Shown here in pieces: positions 40,401 through 49,202 of a DNA stretch of 64,000 bases (within the stretch, counting starts at the first letter, position 1; each line of letters opens with the position of its first letter). Position numbers and translations under genes: made by a program. The stretch is from Candidatus Pacearchaeota archaeon. Its GTDB lineage: Archaea; Nanobdellota; Nanobdellia; Pacearchaeales; GW2011-AR1. The notes under the pieces are model-generated. The model was not told where the DNA came from and ran no database searches. It was given only the letters and a program-made list of their open reading frames with translations. The stretch is from contig JACPHA010000010.1 in NCBI GenBank assembly GCA_016188825.1, forward strand, positions 49,875-113,874. Reading direction: 5' to 3'.

Positions 40401-43293
40401 CATTGTCTCCATTTTCTCCCTCTTCATCATCAAGAGGACAAAGGTCTACGCTAGGCTCTCCAACTTCTTTTATTCCTTCTGGAGGAGTGTTATCAACAAA
40501 GAAGCAATTTAATTGCGTTTCCTCAACATTGCCAAGATAGTCAACGCTGAACCATTGCAAAACATGACAAGATTCTTCGTCTTTTGTTATCGGTGTTCCA
40601 CGATAGAGTTTCCATTCTTCGTTAACATCACAACCTTCATCATCATGAACAATTTCCTCTACACAATCAAACCAGTCGTCTGTTCCTCTATCAAATTTTT
40701 CATCACATACATCTTGAGCTTTTTCGATACATGCTGCACTATCAGGATCGTCATAAGGCGTGTCTGGAAGTTGAATATATTCAGAATTACAGAATATTTG
40801 AGGATTTTGACATATATCATCTGGAGTTTGTGTCCCTGATTGCAAGTCTTGTGCTAGGTCGTTTCTATACCATATTTTATCTACGCCAACTTTCGTATCA
40901 TTAGCGTTTAATGTTATTGGAGTGCTTGAGTTTATCCATTCTGGCTGTCTGCAGATGATCTCATGATCGTATTCGCCGTTGCCGTTTTCATATTCATTGT
41001 ATTCATATGCGCAGTCCCAATTTCCTGAAAAGCAGGAGTTTGCAAGGCATGCTTCAAATCCATCTCCTGGACCTTCATAACCAACTTCTGCTCTACACCA
41101 ATCTTCACATGTAAAGAGCGGCTCGCCTATTTTCTTTTCTGTTTTAGGAGGTGTTGAGTCTACTAGGAATCTTTCTTCATCATGTATTTCATTACCAAGT
41201 GAATCTACGCACGACAATTCTACAAAATGTGTAGAATCTTCTCTGAAAAATATATCGTGATGTATTTCTCCACCAGGGCCAAATTCTGGAGCATCAAGCA
41301 AGCAAAGGTTTTTTTCTTCATTCCATTCGCCACCAGCAGCAATGCACTCTTGAGGAACAGTTAGCCACCAAACTAACACTCTGCACGCAACATCTGTAGG
41401 ATGTCCTTCAAGGGTGTCATCCTTAACCCAAATACTCACACCGCTCTGACCATTATCAGCAACATAACACTTATCATCACTATCAGGTCTTGGAGGGCAA
41501 TCTCCTAACCATGAACCAAACATTTCTTTCTCTATAACAGGCGGTAGGCTATCAACCTTGTACCATTGTAATCTGGTTTCTGTCCTCTTCTCAACTGCAT
41601 CCTTACAGTAATACTCTAAATCATGAAGTGTGTCTTCGTTCTCATTAAAGTTAAATTCAAATTGGTTGTCTCCATTTACTGGAACACAGGCAAATCCATC
41701 GTCTCCAACTGTTGTTTTATATTTATCAGCATAAATATCAGTCAAATCAGATGGATCTTTATCATAAGAAACTTTGAAACAGACCTCTTCATCTCCTGAT
41801 GGATGGGGCCCTTGATCAGAACAAGTAAATGTAATAGGCATGCTTGGAGATATCCAGTGGAATGTTCCGTTTATTGGAAGATTTTCATCAAAGCCTTCAA
41901 TTGCATCTCCATTATCTTTATCTAATTCTGGCTTGGTTTCATCAACAAAGAAGCAGTTTGTATTTACATCTTCAACATTTCCCAGGTTATCAACAGAGAA
42001 GAACTCAAAGATGTGGCATGATTCGTTGTCTTTTGGTATTGGTTCTCCTCTGTATAATTTCCATTCTTCGTTTACACCACAAAGTTTATGTGCATATTTT
42101 TCAACACAATCTTCCCAGCTATCAAATCCTTCTCTTTCCCAATTTTCATCACAAAATGCTTGTGCGTCATTTATACATTCTACTGTTTTCTCATCTTTAT
42201 ATGGGGATTTAGGAATTGGCTCACACTCTTCTGGATGCCAGCAAACGTCTTCATCCTGCGAAAGGATATTAGCATACCATATTTTATCTACTCCAACGTT
42301 GCATTGCTCTCCTGTAGGATCAGGATCTTCTGATTGCAGAGTAATTGTAGTAATTCCATCAATCCATTCAACTCCATTTTCAATTTTTTGAGGTCCGTTG
42401 AAAGTTTTATTTGTTATCGGCGGGGTTTTATCTACTTTATCCATTTCTGAAAGTTCTACCAGATTTCCTGCCTTATCAAAGCACTTTGCTTCAATAAAAT
42501 GATTTGAATCTTCGTCAAACATTGCTTCCCAGCTTACTCTTTCCTCATTCTCTATTCTTTCCCATTCTTCCGGTGAACCGTCATCAAGAGTAAAACGCCA
42601 CTCACAATAATCTATACCTAAATCACATTTATCGTCATCAAAAGCCTCAAAATCAATGACTGTTTCGTCGGTTATCCAATAGTCACAGCTCTGTGTTTCT
42701 GGATTGCATGCAGGATCAATTAATATCTTAGGCTCTCCAACTGTCTTATTTAATATAGGGGGAGTGCAGTCGACGGTTAAATTTCGAAAAGTATTAACTT
42801 CTGTCCCTTCTCCGCTTCCGGTAATAATCGCTTCGTTATCAAGAGTTGTTATTCTAAATGTGCTTATGCACTCTGATTGATTAATAGTGGCCTCGAATGT
42901 AAAGTCAAGGCCGGGATCTTCTTCTTCAATTGTATCGTTTCCTAAAGGGTCAGTATCATATTCGCAATATAACCCAAATCTGAAACCTTGGGACGTCCAT
43001 CCGGAGGGAGCTGTTCCACAATCCAAGATATTGATATTCGGTGGTGCTTTGTAAATTTTAACATTGTAAATTCCAAACCCGTTATCATTTGTGTTCTCAA
43101 CGTGGACAGTAAACTCATTCGGCAAATCCTGATTGCAGTTAGCAATTTCCGGCGTTAGAGTTATTTTCGGAGTGTGTGTCGCAACATTAACATCGTCTGC
43201 TGCAAAACCAACAAGAGCAAAAACAGATATAACAAATATTGATAAAAGTGCTAGAAAAAGTAGTGTAAATTTAATAGCTCCTTTTTTGTCCAT
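37408..43293 (-). CDS. Giant surface protein B, about 1961 aa
   Basis: From ATG 43293 the protein starts MDKKGAIKFTLLFLALL, a membrane/signal helix. The body is a chain of beta-rich repeats with 'VDxTPP' and 'FSVDNLGNVE' phrases and many cysteines. Near residues about 950-1220 is a propeller-like stretch (NLWYSCGLSGSS, NAIWAGWDDSSG), followed by a Cys-rich DUF4215-like block CGDNVLDAGEQCDDGNN. The end has the WNLI modules shared with protein A. The start was set at 43293 because a TATA box at 43314-43324 gives a leaderless transcript there; an ATG at 43305 also exists. Confidence 0.85.
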   Translation of the reverse strand: MDKKGAIKFTLLFLALLSIFVISVFALVGFAADDVNVATHTPKITLTPEIANCNQDLPNEFTVHVENTNDNGFGIYNVKIYKAPPNINILDCGTAPSGWTSQGFRFGLYCEYDTDPLGNDTIEEEDPGLDFTFEATINQSECISTFRITTLDNEAIITGSGEGTEVNTFRNLTVDCTPPILNKTVGEPKILIDPACNPETQSCDYWITDETVIDFEAFDDDKCDLGIDYCEWRFTLDDGSPEEWERIENEERVSWEAMFDEDSNHFIEAKCFDKAGNLVELSEMDKVDKTPPITNKTFNGPQKIENGVEWIDGITTITLQSEDPDPTGEQCNVGVDKIWYANILSQDEDVCWHPEECEPIPKSPYKDEKTVECINDAQAFCDENWEREGFDSWEDCVEKYAHKLCGVNEEWKLYRGEPIPKDNESCHIFEFFSVDNLGNVEDVNTNCFFVDETKPELDKDNGDAIEGFDENLPINGTFHWISPSMPITFTCSDQGPHPSGDEEVCFKVSYDKDPSDLTDIYADKYKTTVGDDGFACVPVNGDNQFEFNFNENEDTLHDLEYYCKDAVEKRTETRLQWYKVDSLPPVIEKEMFGSWLGDCPPRPDSDDKCYVADNGQSGVSIWVKDDTLEGHPTDVACRVLVWWLTVPQECIAAGGEWNEEKNLCLLDAPEFGPGGEIHHDIFFREDSTHFVELSCVDSLGNEIHDEERFLVDSTPPKTEKKIGEPLFTCEDWCRAEVGYEGPGDGFEACLANSCFSGNWDCAYEYNEYENGNGEYDHEIICRQPEWINSSTPITLNANDTKVGVDKIWYRNDLAQDLQSGTQTPDDICQNPQIFCNSEYIQLPDTPYDDPDSAACIEKAQDVCDEKFDRGTDDWFDCVEEIVHDDEGCDVNEEWKLYRGTPITKDEESCHVLQWFSVDYLGNVEETQLNCFFVDNTPPEGIKEVGEPSVDLCPLDDEEGENGDNGNNHNSPGDLIGTVNFSTPCPSGIGVGIAYDGENLWYSCGLSGSSPDLFRADPLTGVVDASYDIVPGSEGLGALAYDASRNAIWAGWDDSSGEIRLIHLDGLKNVSSTTSEFFAPEAIFFSLDDGLAYDASDDTLYISGDVAPDIHHYKTDGTHLGGFAKVPGSTCGNSGLALGGELLYQGFNGCNQVIVVNKSDTSTPVFNFSTAVGSDPGFRDEDLECDTNTFDVHVMWSVEAFEPRRALAFEVPANTCGIGGVASSCGDNVLDAGEQCDDGNNLNDDGCSATCRLEKACELDWAVNQETPIWISCRDPVPHPVDHEKIGFRISFEDPPFLTERYCEEFGGEFDGDSGLCWIHENEFHFNFLEDSIHDLEFFCEDALGNVGEADVEFFAVDTKPPVIEKTIVGPSVGECPPQDQDDVCIIDGVTKIHVEAKDQEPHPVGGVQCGYEFTVDGGDPRITKDPLTPPFDIQFGEPSEHVLTITCWDALGNEVNDTETFLVDKTLPVIEKTIGDPQFSCYDWCAAECGGDESCWQECLYGEDSICEFNNKTGEWFPQWITNTTSIWAFAFDPEPHPSGLNSLSWRVRRVNDSACRSIALCNGTQGSGEWNSVEGDEAQAHFEISEESCHLIEIMATDNVNKTSIHKQCVFVDTSPPEPNKTVSEPKDRWTPGKNGDPNSTFYPAETRHCWDGTGQSIDCWQVTTLTPITLDCTETGPHPVNHEKVYFKVDFDGDDKTGDYCQDVNGTLQDNGYCLVDGQEAPFTLYFNEESEHNLKFYCEDALGNRGSIDEEKFKVEGSAFNITLYKKWNLISVPFVLVNNDPDTVFESIKEDVKAVWSYDAESDNWDAWRPGENLTNTLNEIKPGWGYWIEMKNESVLIIGGSLFSPAVTPPSRPMVPGWNLIGYYGNKDINGDAVLGHDCVQVPEGKEAICSLNSLVDTVIGRPRWSSLWTYCEAIAPVDKFISLNEHQQMTPGAGYWLEMDIEDSYAPATTCSGLI

Positions 43294-43313
43294 CTCTGTT
43301 ATCATAAATCGGG

Positions 43314-43324
43314 CTATATAAATA
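43314..43324 (-). promoter_or_regulatory. TATA box of giant surface protein B
   Basis: On the minus strand TATTTATATAG is centred about 26 nt upstream of the ATG at 43293, the same spacing as in other leaderless genes of this window. Confidence 0.5.
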
Positions 43325-43435
43325 TTGTTGTGAAAAAGTTTTTTTGGATTTTTAATCACTCAAAATTGATGAAAAAATCTTGTCTGAAATTCTAAAAAAG
43401 ATTAAAGTTAAATAATAAACGTGTCTGAAAGTTAT

Positions 43436-43777
43436 ATGAAAAAATCTATTTCAAAAAAGGCACAGATAAGCATTTTAATAATTATTGCTATTGTTTTGGT
43501 TTTCTCATTGGTTCTAATTTTTTTATTAAAGGGAAAAAGTGAAATTAGAGATAATGAAGAAGAAATTATAGAATGTGAAGTAGACGAAGATTGTGTAAAA
43601 GTTCAGACAGAATGCTGTCCATGTTCAATGGGTGGCGAAGAAAAATGCGTTCCTAAAGAAAAAGAGGACTCTTTCAGAGAAGAATTATCAAGTTGCCAAG
43701 ATAATTTGATTTGCACAGCATTGTATAATTGCAAGATTGAAAGTTGCGCGTGTGTTGAAGGAAAATGTAGAGGATAA
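43436..43777 (+). CDS. Cys-rich membrane-anchored protein, 113 aa
   Basis: Starting at ATG 43436 the protein has a short basic head (MKKSISKKAQ), a 20-residue hydrophobic helix and a small Cys-rich domain (about ten cysteines, CEVDEDC ... CCPC ... CKIESCACVEGKC). The head plus helix resembles a pilin-like or signal anchor. It lies 3 nt before the subtilase and may be its partner or an inhibitor. A GTG at 43421 is the alternative start. Confidence 0.65.
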   Translation: MKKSISKKAQISILIIIAIVLVFSLVLIFLLKGKSEIRDNEEEIIECEVDEDCVKVQTECCPCSMGGEEKCVPKEKEDSFREELSSCQDNLICTALYNCKIESCACVEGKCRG

Positions 43778-43780
43778 AGA

Positions 43781-46700
43781 ATGGTAAAGAGTAAAAACAA
43801 AAAGGTAAATTATTGGTTGGTGTTGTTGGCATTTGGAATTATTTTAATTTTTAGCTATTTGATTAACGCAGAGTTAAATAAGTTAGAAAAAGTCAATGAA
43901 AAGGTTTTGAAAAAATTTGAAGAAAAAGAAGAAATTGTTATTATGGTTTCTTTAGATGACGAAAAGCCTCTGACAGAAAACGACAGAGTCATGGGAATAG
44001 AAACAAAAGAGGAAAAGAAGAAGAAAATCAGAGAAGATTTAAAGAAAGAATTTGATGTAACTTATGTTGCTCAAACTTTCTCCAGCGTTTCAATTAAAGT
44101 TGATAAAAATGATTTTGAAAAATTAAAACAGCTTGATTTTGTCAAAGAAATAAGGGTTGAGCCGGAAGTAAAATTATTTTTGCAGGATTCAAAAGGAATA
44201 GTGAACGCAACTCAAACTTTTGGTTTGCAAGTTTCCGGAATAAATTTAACTGGAAATGGAGAAACAGTTTGCATAATTGATTCAGGAATAAATTACAGCC
44301 ACAACGATTTCGGCGCTTGCACAAGAGATCAGTTTTTGAACGGAACTTGCTCCAAGGTTTTGGGAGGCTATGCATATTATAATAATGTAACATCTAATCA
44401 AAATGATGTGATGGGAGACAGCGATCATGGAACGCATGTTTCTGGAATAGTTGCTGCCAACGGTTCTGCTTTAGGAATTGCACCTGAAGCAAGAATTGTT
44501 ATGATAAAAGCTTGCGACTCAACAAACGCATGCGGACCAATCGCAATAGTCGACGGAGTAAATTGGTGTGTTGGAAATTCAACAGTTTATAATATAACAG
44601 TAATCAGCATGAGTTTGGGGACAACAGACTTGTTTAATGGAAATTGCGATTCTGACTGGCCTGAATTGACAACTGCAGTAAACAATGCTGCTGCAAAAAA
44701 TATTTCTGTAATTGCTGCTACCGGAAACAATGGAAATGCAACAGCAATCTCTAATCCTGCATGCATAACAAATTCAACTCCGGTTGGGGCAACAGATAAG
44801 AATGATGCAATTGGAAGTTATTCAAACAGAAATTCAATTACAAAATTATTTGCTCCTGGAACAAGCATAAATTCAAGTTCACTTTCTGGAAATTATATTT
44901 CGCAAACAGGAACATCAATGGCGACACCTCATGTTTCTGCTGCTTTTTTGACTGCAAGACAATTTTTAAGATTAACGGGAGAGAGCAAAACACCAAAACA
45001 AATTGAAGCTATATTAAACAATACAGGAAAAAGGATAACCGACAGTTCAACAGGAATAAATTATTCAAGAATAAATATTTATGATTTTATTATTAATATG
45101 GATAATGTTTTGCCAAATGTAACTTTAATTTCTCCTACAAATAATACTGCTTCGTTAATTGTTAACCAGACATTCAGATGTAATGCAACAGATTTATCAT
45201 TAAAAAATTTGACTTTTTACTTGTGGAATTCGACAAGCGATATAATAAACCAAAGTTCAAAGATAATTTCTGGAGGGCAATATAATTTTGAAATTAATTT
45301 GACTAACTTGTCTTTTTTGGATTATAGATGGAATTGCTTGTATTATGATGAAAATAAAAATCTAGCATTTGCAAACTCTAATTTTACTCTGATAATAACA
45401 AGTGTAACGGTTAATTTAATTTCTCCATCTGACGGAACTAAAACAAATACGAACCAAACATACCAATGTAATGCAACTTCAAGCAGCAATTTGGCTAACG
45501 CTACTTTTTATTTATGGAATTCCACAAACACCGAAATAACAAAAATAACAAATAATGTTTCTGGAAGTTCAAATAGCTCGAGTTTTAATGCTAACTTTGG
45601 TTTAGAAGGAAATTATAAATGGAATTGTTTTTTTGCTAATACAGAGGGGCAGGGAAATTTTGCACTTAGTAATTTTACAATTGAGTATGACTTAACAAAA
45701 CCAACAATAAATATAACTTCACCGTTGAATAATAGTTGGAATAATATAGGGAATTTTAATGTTACTTTGAATGAAAATGGCTCTTGCTCATACTCTTTAA
45801 ACAGGGGAATAAATAACATTTCAATGAATTTGAGTGACAACAGGAATTTTTTTGCGAGCAATTCAACTTTAATTCAAGATGTAGCATATAATGTAACATA
45901 TTACTGCAATGACAGTGCGGGAAATTTGATAGTTAGTGATTTAATTTTCTTCAATATCGACAAAACACAACCAAATGTAAGTTTAATTAGTCCTGATAAC
46001 GAATTTTCTGCAACAGGCACAACAACAATTGATTTTGTTTATAATGTTACAGATAATCTAAACATCACAAGCTGTGTTTTAATTTTAAATTCTGCTTCTG
46101 TCGCGGCAAATTCCAGCGCGATAAATACAACTGGAAACTCGACAAACAAAATTTCACATTCTGTTTCTGCTGGAAGTTATAATTGGCAAATAAACTGCAC
46201 CGATCAGGCAAACAATATCGGAAATTCAAGTTCGAGAAGTTTGACGATTAATGTTCAAACTTCTAGTGATGGTGGGGGCGGCGGAGGAAGCGGAGCGGGT
46301 GACGGAGGCACAACCGCCACAACAAGTCAATTTTATATCATAACAGGAAGTGAATTATTTTCTGGAGCAACAAAAGAGTTAAGAAAAAATGACAAGATAA
46401 ATTTTACAATTCAGGAGGATTATGAAAGAAATGAAGAACATATTCTTACACTTGAAAACATCAGTGAAAATTCTATTGTTATATTAATTCAAAGTGAAAT
46501 AATTAAAATAACTTTGTTTGTTGGGCAGGAAATAAAAGTTAATTTAACTTCTTTGGAATATTATGATTTATATTTAAAATTAGAAAAAATTGAGAATGGA
46601 AAGGCGAGTATTACAATTAAAGCGATAAGGGAAAAAATTATTGGGGAAAAAATGGAAACTGATGAAAAAACTATTGAAAATGGTAGCTCCTTAATCAAAG

Positions 46701-46900
46701 ACGAAGTGGGAGACGAAGACGGAAAAGATGGAAAAACTGATATTTTTATAACAGTCGGATTAACAATAAGTTTTATTATTATATTAATTTTTGTTGGAAT
46801 TTTAATTCATGAATTTTTCGACAAAAAAAGAAGCGATAAGAAAAAAAGGAAAAATGCTGTTAGAGAAATTATGATAAAGTTGAAAGAGAAGCTCCTTTAG
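43781..46900 (+). CDS. Membrane-anchored subtilisin-like protease (S8)
   Basis: This 1039-aa protein has an N-terminal helix, a propeptide-like stretch (about 45-130), and an S8 catalytic domain with Asp in CIIDSGINYSH (about 168), His in DHGTHVSG (about 215) and Ser in GTSMATPHVSA (about 379). Beta-sandwich repeats with many Asn-x-Ser/Thr sites follow (about 445-830), then a Gly-rich linker and a C-terminal membrane helix (about 988-1010) with a basic cytoplasmic tail. It may process surface proteins encoded next to it. The triad is intact. Confidence 0.92.
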   Translation: MVKSKNKKVNYWLVLLAFGIILIFSYLINAELNKLEKVNEKVLKKFEEKEEIVIMVSLDDEKPLTENDRVMGIETKEEKKKKIREDLKKEFDVTYVAQTFSSVSIKVDKNDFEKLKQLDFVKEIRVEPEVKLFLQDSKGIVNATQTFGLQVSGINLTGNGETVCIIDSGINYSHNDFGACTRDQFLNGTCSKVLGGYAYYNNVTSNQNDVMGDSDHGTHVSGIVAANGSALGIAPEARIVMIKACDSTNACGPIAIVDGVNWCVGNSTVYNITVISMSLGTTDLFNGNCDSDWPELTTAVNNAAAKNISVIAATGNNGNATAISNPACITNSTPVGATDKNDAIGSYSNRNSITKLFAPGTSINSSSLSGNYISQTGTSMATPHVSAAFLTARQFLRLTGESKTPKQIEAILNNTGKRITDSSTGINYSRINIYDFIINMDNVLPNVTLISPTNNTASLIVNQTFRCNATDLSLKNLTFYLWNSTSDIINQSSKIISGGQYNFEINLTNLSFLDYRWNCLYYDENKNLAFANSNFTLIITSVTVNLISPSDGTKTNTNQTYQCNATSSSNLANATFYLWNSTNTEITKITNNVSGSSNSSSFNANFGLEGNYKWNCFFANTEGQGNFALSNFTIEYDLTKPTINITSPLNNSWNNIGNFNVTLNENGSCSYSLNRGINNISMNLSDNRNFFASNSTLIQDVAYNVTYYCNDSAGNLIVSDLIFFNIDKTQPNVSLISPDNEFSATGTTTIDFVYNVTDNLNITSCVLILNSASVAANSSAINTTGNSTNKISHSVSAGSYNWQINCTDQANNIGNSSSRSLTINVQTSSDGGGGGGSGAGDGGTTATTSQFYIITGSELFSGATKELRKNDKINFTIQEDYERNEEHILTLENISENSIVILIQSEIIKITLFVGQEIKVNLTSLEYYDLYLKLEKIENGKASITIKAIREKIIGEKMETDEKTIENGSSLIKDEVGDEDGKDGKTDIFITVGLTISFIIILIFVGILIHEFFDKKRSDKKKRKNAVREIMIKLKEKLL

Positions 46901-46902
46901 AA

Positions 46903-46921
46903 AATGTGTTTAAAACACATT
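46903..46921. terminator. Inverted repeat after the subtilase
   Basis: AATGTGTTT-A-AAACACATT is a near-perfect palindrome 3 nt after the stop, a likely end-of-transcript structure. The rest of 46922-47210 shows only a small GACTT/AAGTC hairpin and nothing else I recognise. Confidence 0.5.
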
Positions 46922-47210
46922 AGCTATAGTCACAGACTTAGATAAGTCCTCATTTGTATCTAATAGATAATACCAACTCTGATTTATTATTATAAAATTT
47001 TGATTATATTTAACAAATCTTTTTATTATTAACATTATGGTGAAAAAATAATGTTCTACACTATATTTGCTACATTATTTAATAGTTGCCAATAAGTCCG
47101 TTGATCATATTCTAATTCTTTTGATTTATCTTGTTTGGTCATTAATTTTTAATTAAAGATTCCTATTTAAATGTTCGAGTTTGGAAACATGCAAGGTAGG
47201 ATTGAGGAAG

Positions 47211-47220
47211 ATTTATATAT
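47211..47220 (+). promoter_or_regulatory. TATA box of the PIN/antitoxin pair
   Basis: ATTTATATAT is centred about 26 nt upstream of ATG 47241, giving a leaderless antitoxin mRNA. Confidence 0.5.
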
Positions 47221-47240
47221 ATTCAATTGGTGATATAATT

Positions 47241-47438
47241 ATGGCAGAGATAACAATAGAAATACCAGAAGCTCTTAAGGAAAAATTAAGAAAGGAGAGA
47301 ATAAACTTGGCAATGGTCTTAGCTAGAGTTATAAAACAGCTTGAAGAAGAAAAAGAAATGACGGATTGGTCTGTGAAACTACAGCATGCTTCTAGGAAAG
47401 GAAGATTTGATGAACTCAAGAAAAAAGGATTAATATAA
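47241..47438 (+). CDS. VapB-type antitoxin, 65 aa
   Basis: The protein starts MAEITIEIPEALKEKLRKER, with a beta strand and helix as in antitoxins of PIN toxins. The C-terminal tail is basic (SRKGRFDELKKKG). It ends 1 nt before the ATG of the broken PIN gene. The antitoxin itself appears intact. Confidence 0.7.
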   Translation: MAEITIEIPEALKEKLRKERINLAMVLARVIKQLEEEKEMTDWSVKLQHASRKGRFDELKKKGLI

Positions 47439-47439
47439 A

Positions 47440-47845
47440 ATGAAGTTGGTTGTGGATACAAATGTACTTTTTACTTTTTTCTGGGAAGATTCTTTTACTA
47501 GGGGGATATTGATGACCAAGATTTTAAGTTTTTTCTCCAGAATACGCTTTAAAAGAAATCAACGCCCATATAGAGGAAATAATATATAAGACTGGAATAC
47601 CAAATGAAAAATTCAAAGAATTAAGGGAAGATCTTGCAATTTGTGTTGAATTTATTCAAGCCGAGGAATACAAAGATTTTCTGAAAGAGGCTTCTTTGCT
47701 TCTTCCTGATTACCCTGATGATATTGATTTTCTTGTTCTGGCTATTAAATTAGAACTGCCAATTTGGTCGAACGACACGCATTTAAAAAGTCAAAATAAA
47801 ATCAAGGTTTACACAACAAAAGAATTGTTTGATTTTTTTAAATAA
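47440..47845 (+). pseudogene. PIN-domain toxin with +1 frameshift
   Basis: The first frame starts MKLVVDTNVLFTFFW (first Asp). After a run of six T's at 47529-47534 the homologous sequence continues in another frame: SPEYALKEINAHIEEII, then ASLLLPDYPDDIDFLVLAIK and IWSNDTHLK, the middle and last acidic blocks. Removing one T restores one frame of about 134 aa. The lesion is at a homopolymer, so sequencing error is possible. Confidence 0.8.
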
Positions 47846-47866
47846 ATGCGGGGAGTAGGATTCGAA
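47845..47866. repeat. Direct repeat of the tRNA-Leu 3' end
   Basis: A 22-bp stretch starting AATGCGGGGAGTAGGATTCG is identical to 47984-48005, which is the last part of the minus-strand tRNA-Leu gene. The copies are 139 bp apart in the same orientation. This is the pattern left by integration at a tRNA 3' end (att sites). The space between (47867-47983) is too short for an integrase and holds several small hairpins. Confidence 0.65.
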
Positions 47867-47985
47867 ATACAAACTTTTTAGAAAAAAGTTTCTATGAGTT
47901 CAAAAACTTAGAATGCTGTTTCTTCGCAACAGTTGTCTGCAAATGCACAATTCCTTCGGAATTAACACAACTTTCAGTTGTATAA

Positions 47986-48123
47986 TGCGGGGAGTAGGAT
48001 TCGAACCTACGAAGGCACTAAGCACACAGGATTTCCTATTTTTATTTAATCCTGAACTTAAATTTTCCCAACGGAAAATCGACATCTTAAGTCCTGCCCG
48101 TTTGACCACTCCGGAATCCCCGC
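47986..48123 (-). tRNA. tRNA-Leu (anticodon TAA) with intron
   Basis: The acceptor stem GCGGGGA pairs with TCCCCGC. The anticodon stem CAGGA/TCCTG encloses CTTAAG followed by an intron of about 50 nt before A-TCCTG. Intron bases TTTAAGT can pair with the ACTTAA of the loop, as is usual for archaeal pre-tRNA. The T arm GTAGG-TTCGAAT-CCTAC is canonical. The intron lies at the common position after base 37. Confidence 0.88.
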
Positions 48124-48231
48124 TTAATTAATAAGAATAAAAACAGCTTTTAAACTTTACTGGAAAGATCTACAGAGAAGATGTATCCAAACTTGGGTAA
48201 ATTATCTAAAACCTTGAAGTCTTAATAAAAT

Positions 48232-48375
48232 ATGAAAACTGGAACAATAGTAATAACCAAGGAAGAATATGAAAGATTAAAAGAAGCTGCTGAAGTAGAC
48301 GAAATATTAGTCAGAAAAATAAAAAGAAGTTTAGAAGACATAAAAGAAGGCAGAATAAGAGAATGGAATGATTAA
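48232..48375 (+). CDS. RelB-like small antitoxin, 47 aa
   Basis: This short protein starts MKTGTIVITKEEYERLKEAA and continues with a charged helix, the layout of small antitoxins that accompany archaeal RelE toxins. The frame is intact. Its expected toxin is found on the opposite strand in a degraded state just beyond it. Confidence 0.65.
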   Translation: MKTGTIVITKEEYERLKEAAEVDEILVRKIKRSLEDIKEGRIREWND

Positions 48376-48399
48376 ATTGGCCCCTGTTCAGAAAGAGTT

Positions 48400-48616
48400 T
48401 TATTAATTGTTGCCTGTTGTGTTTTTTTATTGCTAATAATAAAACTACTGAAAACTTCTCATAAACCAAAAAGAATAACCTTTTTCCATCAAACTTCTTT
48501 TCTCTAAAAATATCCACTCCTGATAGAGGTTTTCCAACCTCCCCGCCTCTTTATCTTAATTGGTCTCTAATTTTCTTTACTCTAATTTGCTCAGAATTAT
48601 CCAAATCTGCAAAATC
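48400..48616 (-). pseudogene. RelE-type toxin remnant
   Basis: Minus-strand reading gives DFADLDNSEQIRVKKIRDQL, then R, then a TAA, then RGGEVGKPLSGVDIF and REKKFDGKRLFFLVYE, FSVVLLLAIKKHNRQQLI. These are consecutive blocks of archaeal RelE/ParE toxins. A further stop precedes the first block, so the gene is dead. It faces the 47-aa antitoxin tail to tail instead of following it, which implies an inversion. Nothing else is seen up to 48771. Confidence 0.75.
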
Positions 48617-48771
48617 TTAATCAAACTGAGTTGTTGTAAAAACTCTAAACATCTAAAGAATAGCATATTTGTTTATAAAAACCTATTTGTTAAAAAGCCC
48701 AAGAATATTTTATTTCTTTAAATTTCCTACACCATTCAGTTTAAAGATTTTGTTTTTAGAAATTTTGATAA

Positions 48772-49029
48772 TTAATAATTAACAACAAGATTATAATCAT
48801 CTGCTGTAAGTCTTTCCGATTGATGAATGGCATCAATAAGTCGTTGGTGTTCTTGTTCTATACTTTCCAATCTTGGTTTGCATTGCTGATATTTTCTTTC
48901 TCCTTCTGGAGTCCAGAAGCATTCTCCTCTTTCAAATGCATCTATACAATTAACAAAATAAATAGCCTCTCGTACTTCTTCTTCAAAAACGTGAATTGTG
49001 GCTTTAGCTCGTTTGTGTCTTTCTTCCAT
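48772..49029 (-). CDS. Small helical protein, 85 aa
   Basis: This charged helical protein has two cysteines. Its ATG is 11 nt after the stop of the 53-aa gene, so they form one unit. No family is recognised. Confidence 0.55.
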   Translation of the reverse strand: MEERHKRAKATIHVFEEEVREAIYFVNCIDAFERGECFWTPEGERKYQQCKPRLESIEQEHQRLIDAIHQSERLTADDYNLVVNY

Positions 49030-49040
49030 TTGTTCTTAAA

Positions 49041-49202
49041 TCAAACTTCTTCGCCTTCGTAAATTTTTTCCAGGATTTCTTCCACTTTGTCAGTTACGTG
49101 CTGAATTATTTCTGATGACGTGGCTCTCGGATTTTTTTCTTTATATTTTACCGCTTGAGATGCTCCAGAAATCACAGCAAGTTTTAACCGCTCTTCTTCC
49201 AT
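49041..49202 (-). CDS. Small conserved-looking helical protein, 53 aa
   Basis: The product starts MEEERLKLAVISGASQAVKY and ends KVEEILEKIYEGEEV, all helical. I recall similar small proteins in DPANN-type genomes, but give no function. It is the first gene of the two-gene unit with 48772-49029. Confidence 0.5.
   Translation of the reverse strand: MEEERLKLAVISGASQAVKYKEKNPRATSSEIIQHVTDKVEEILEKIYEGEEV

Noticed and set aside
47913..48131. Plus- and minus-strand frames across the tRNA-Leu region
   Set aside because: They overlap the tRNA and its intron; coding there is not credible.
19655..48616. Stop-codon reassignment to explain in-frame stops
   Set aside because: The stops are TGA in one gene and TAA in two others, and all three codons end intact genes here, so a changed code is unlikely.
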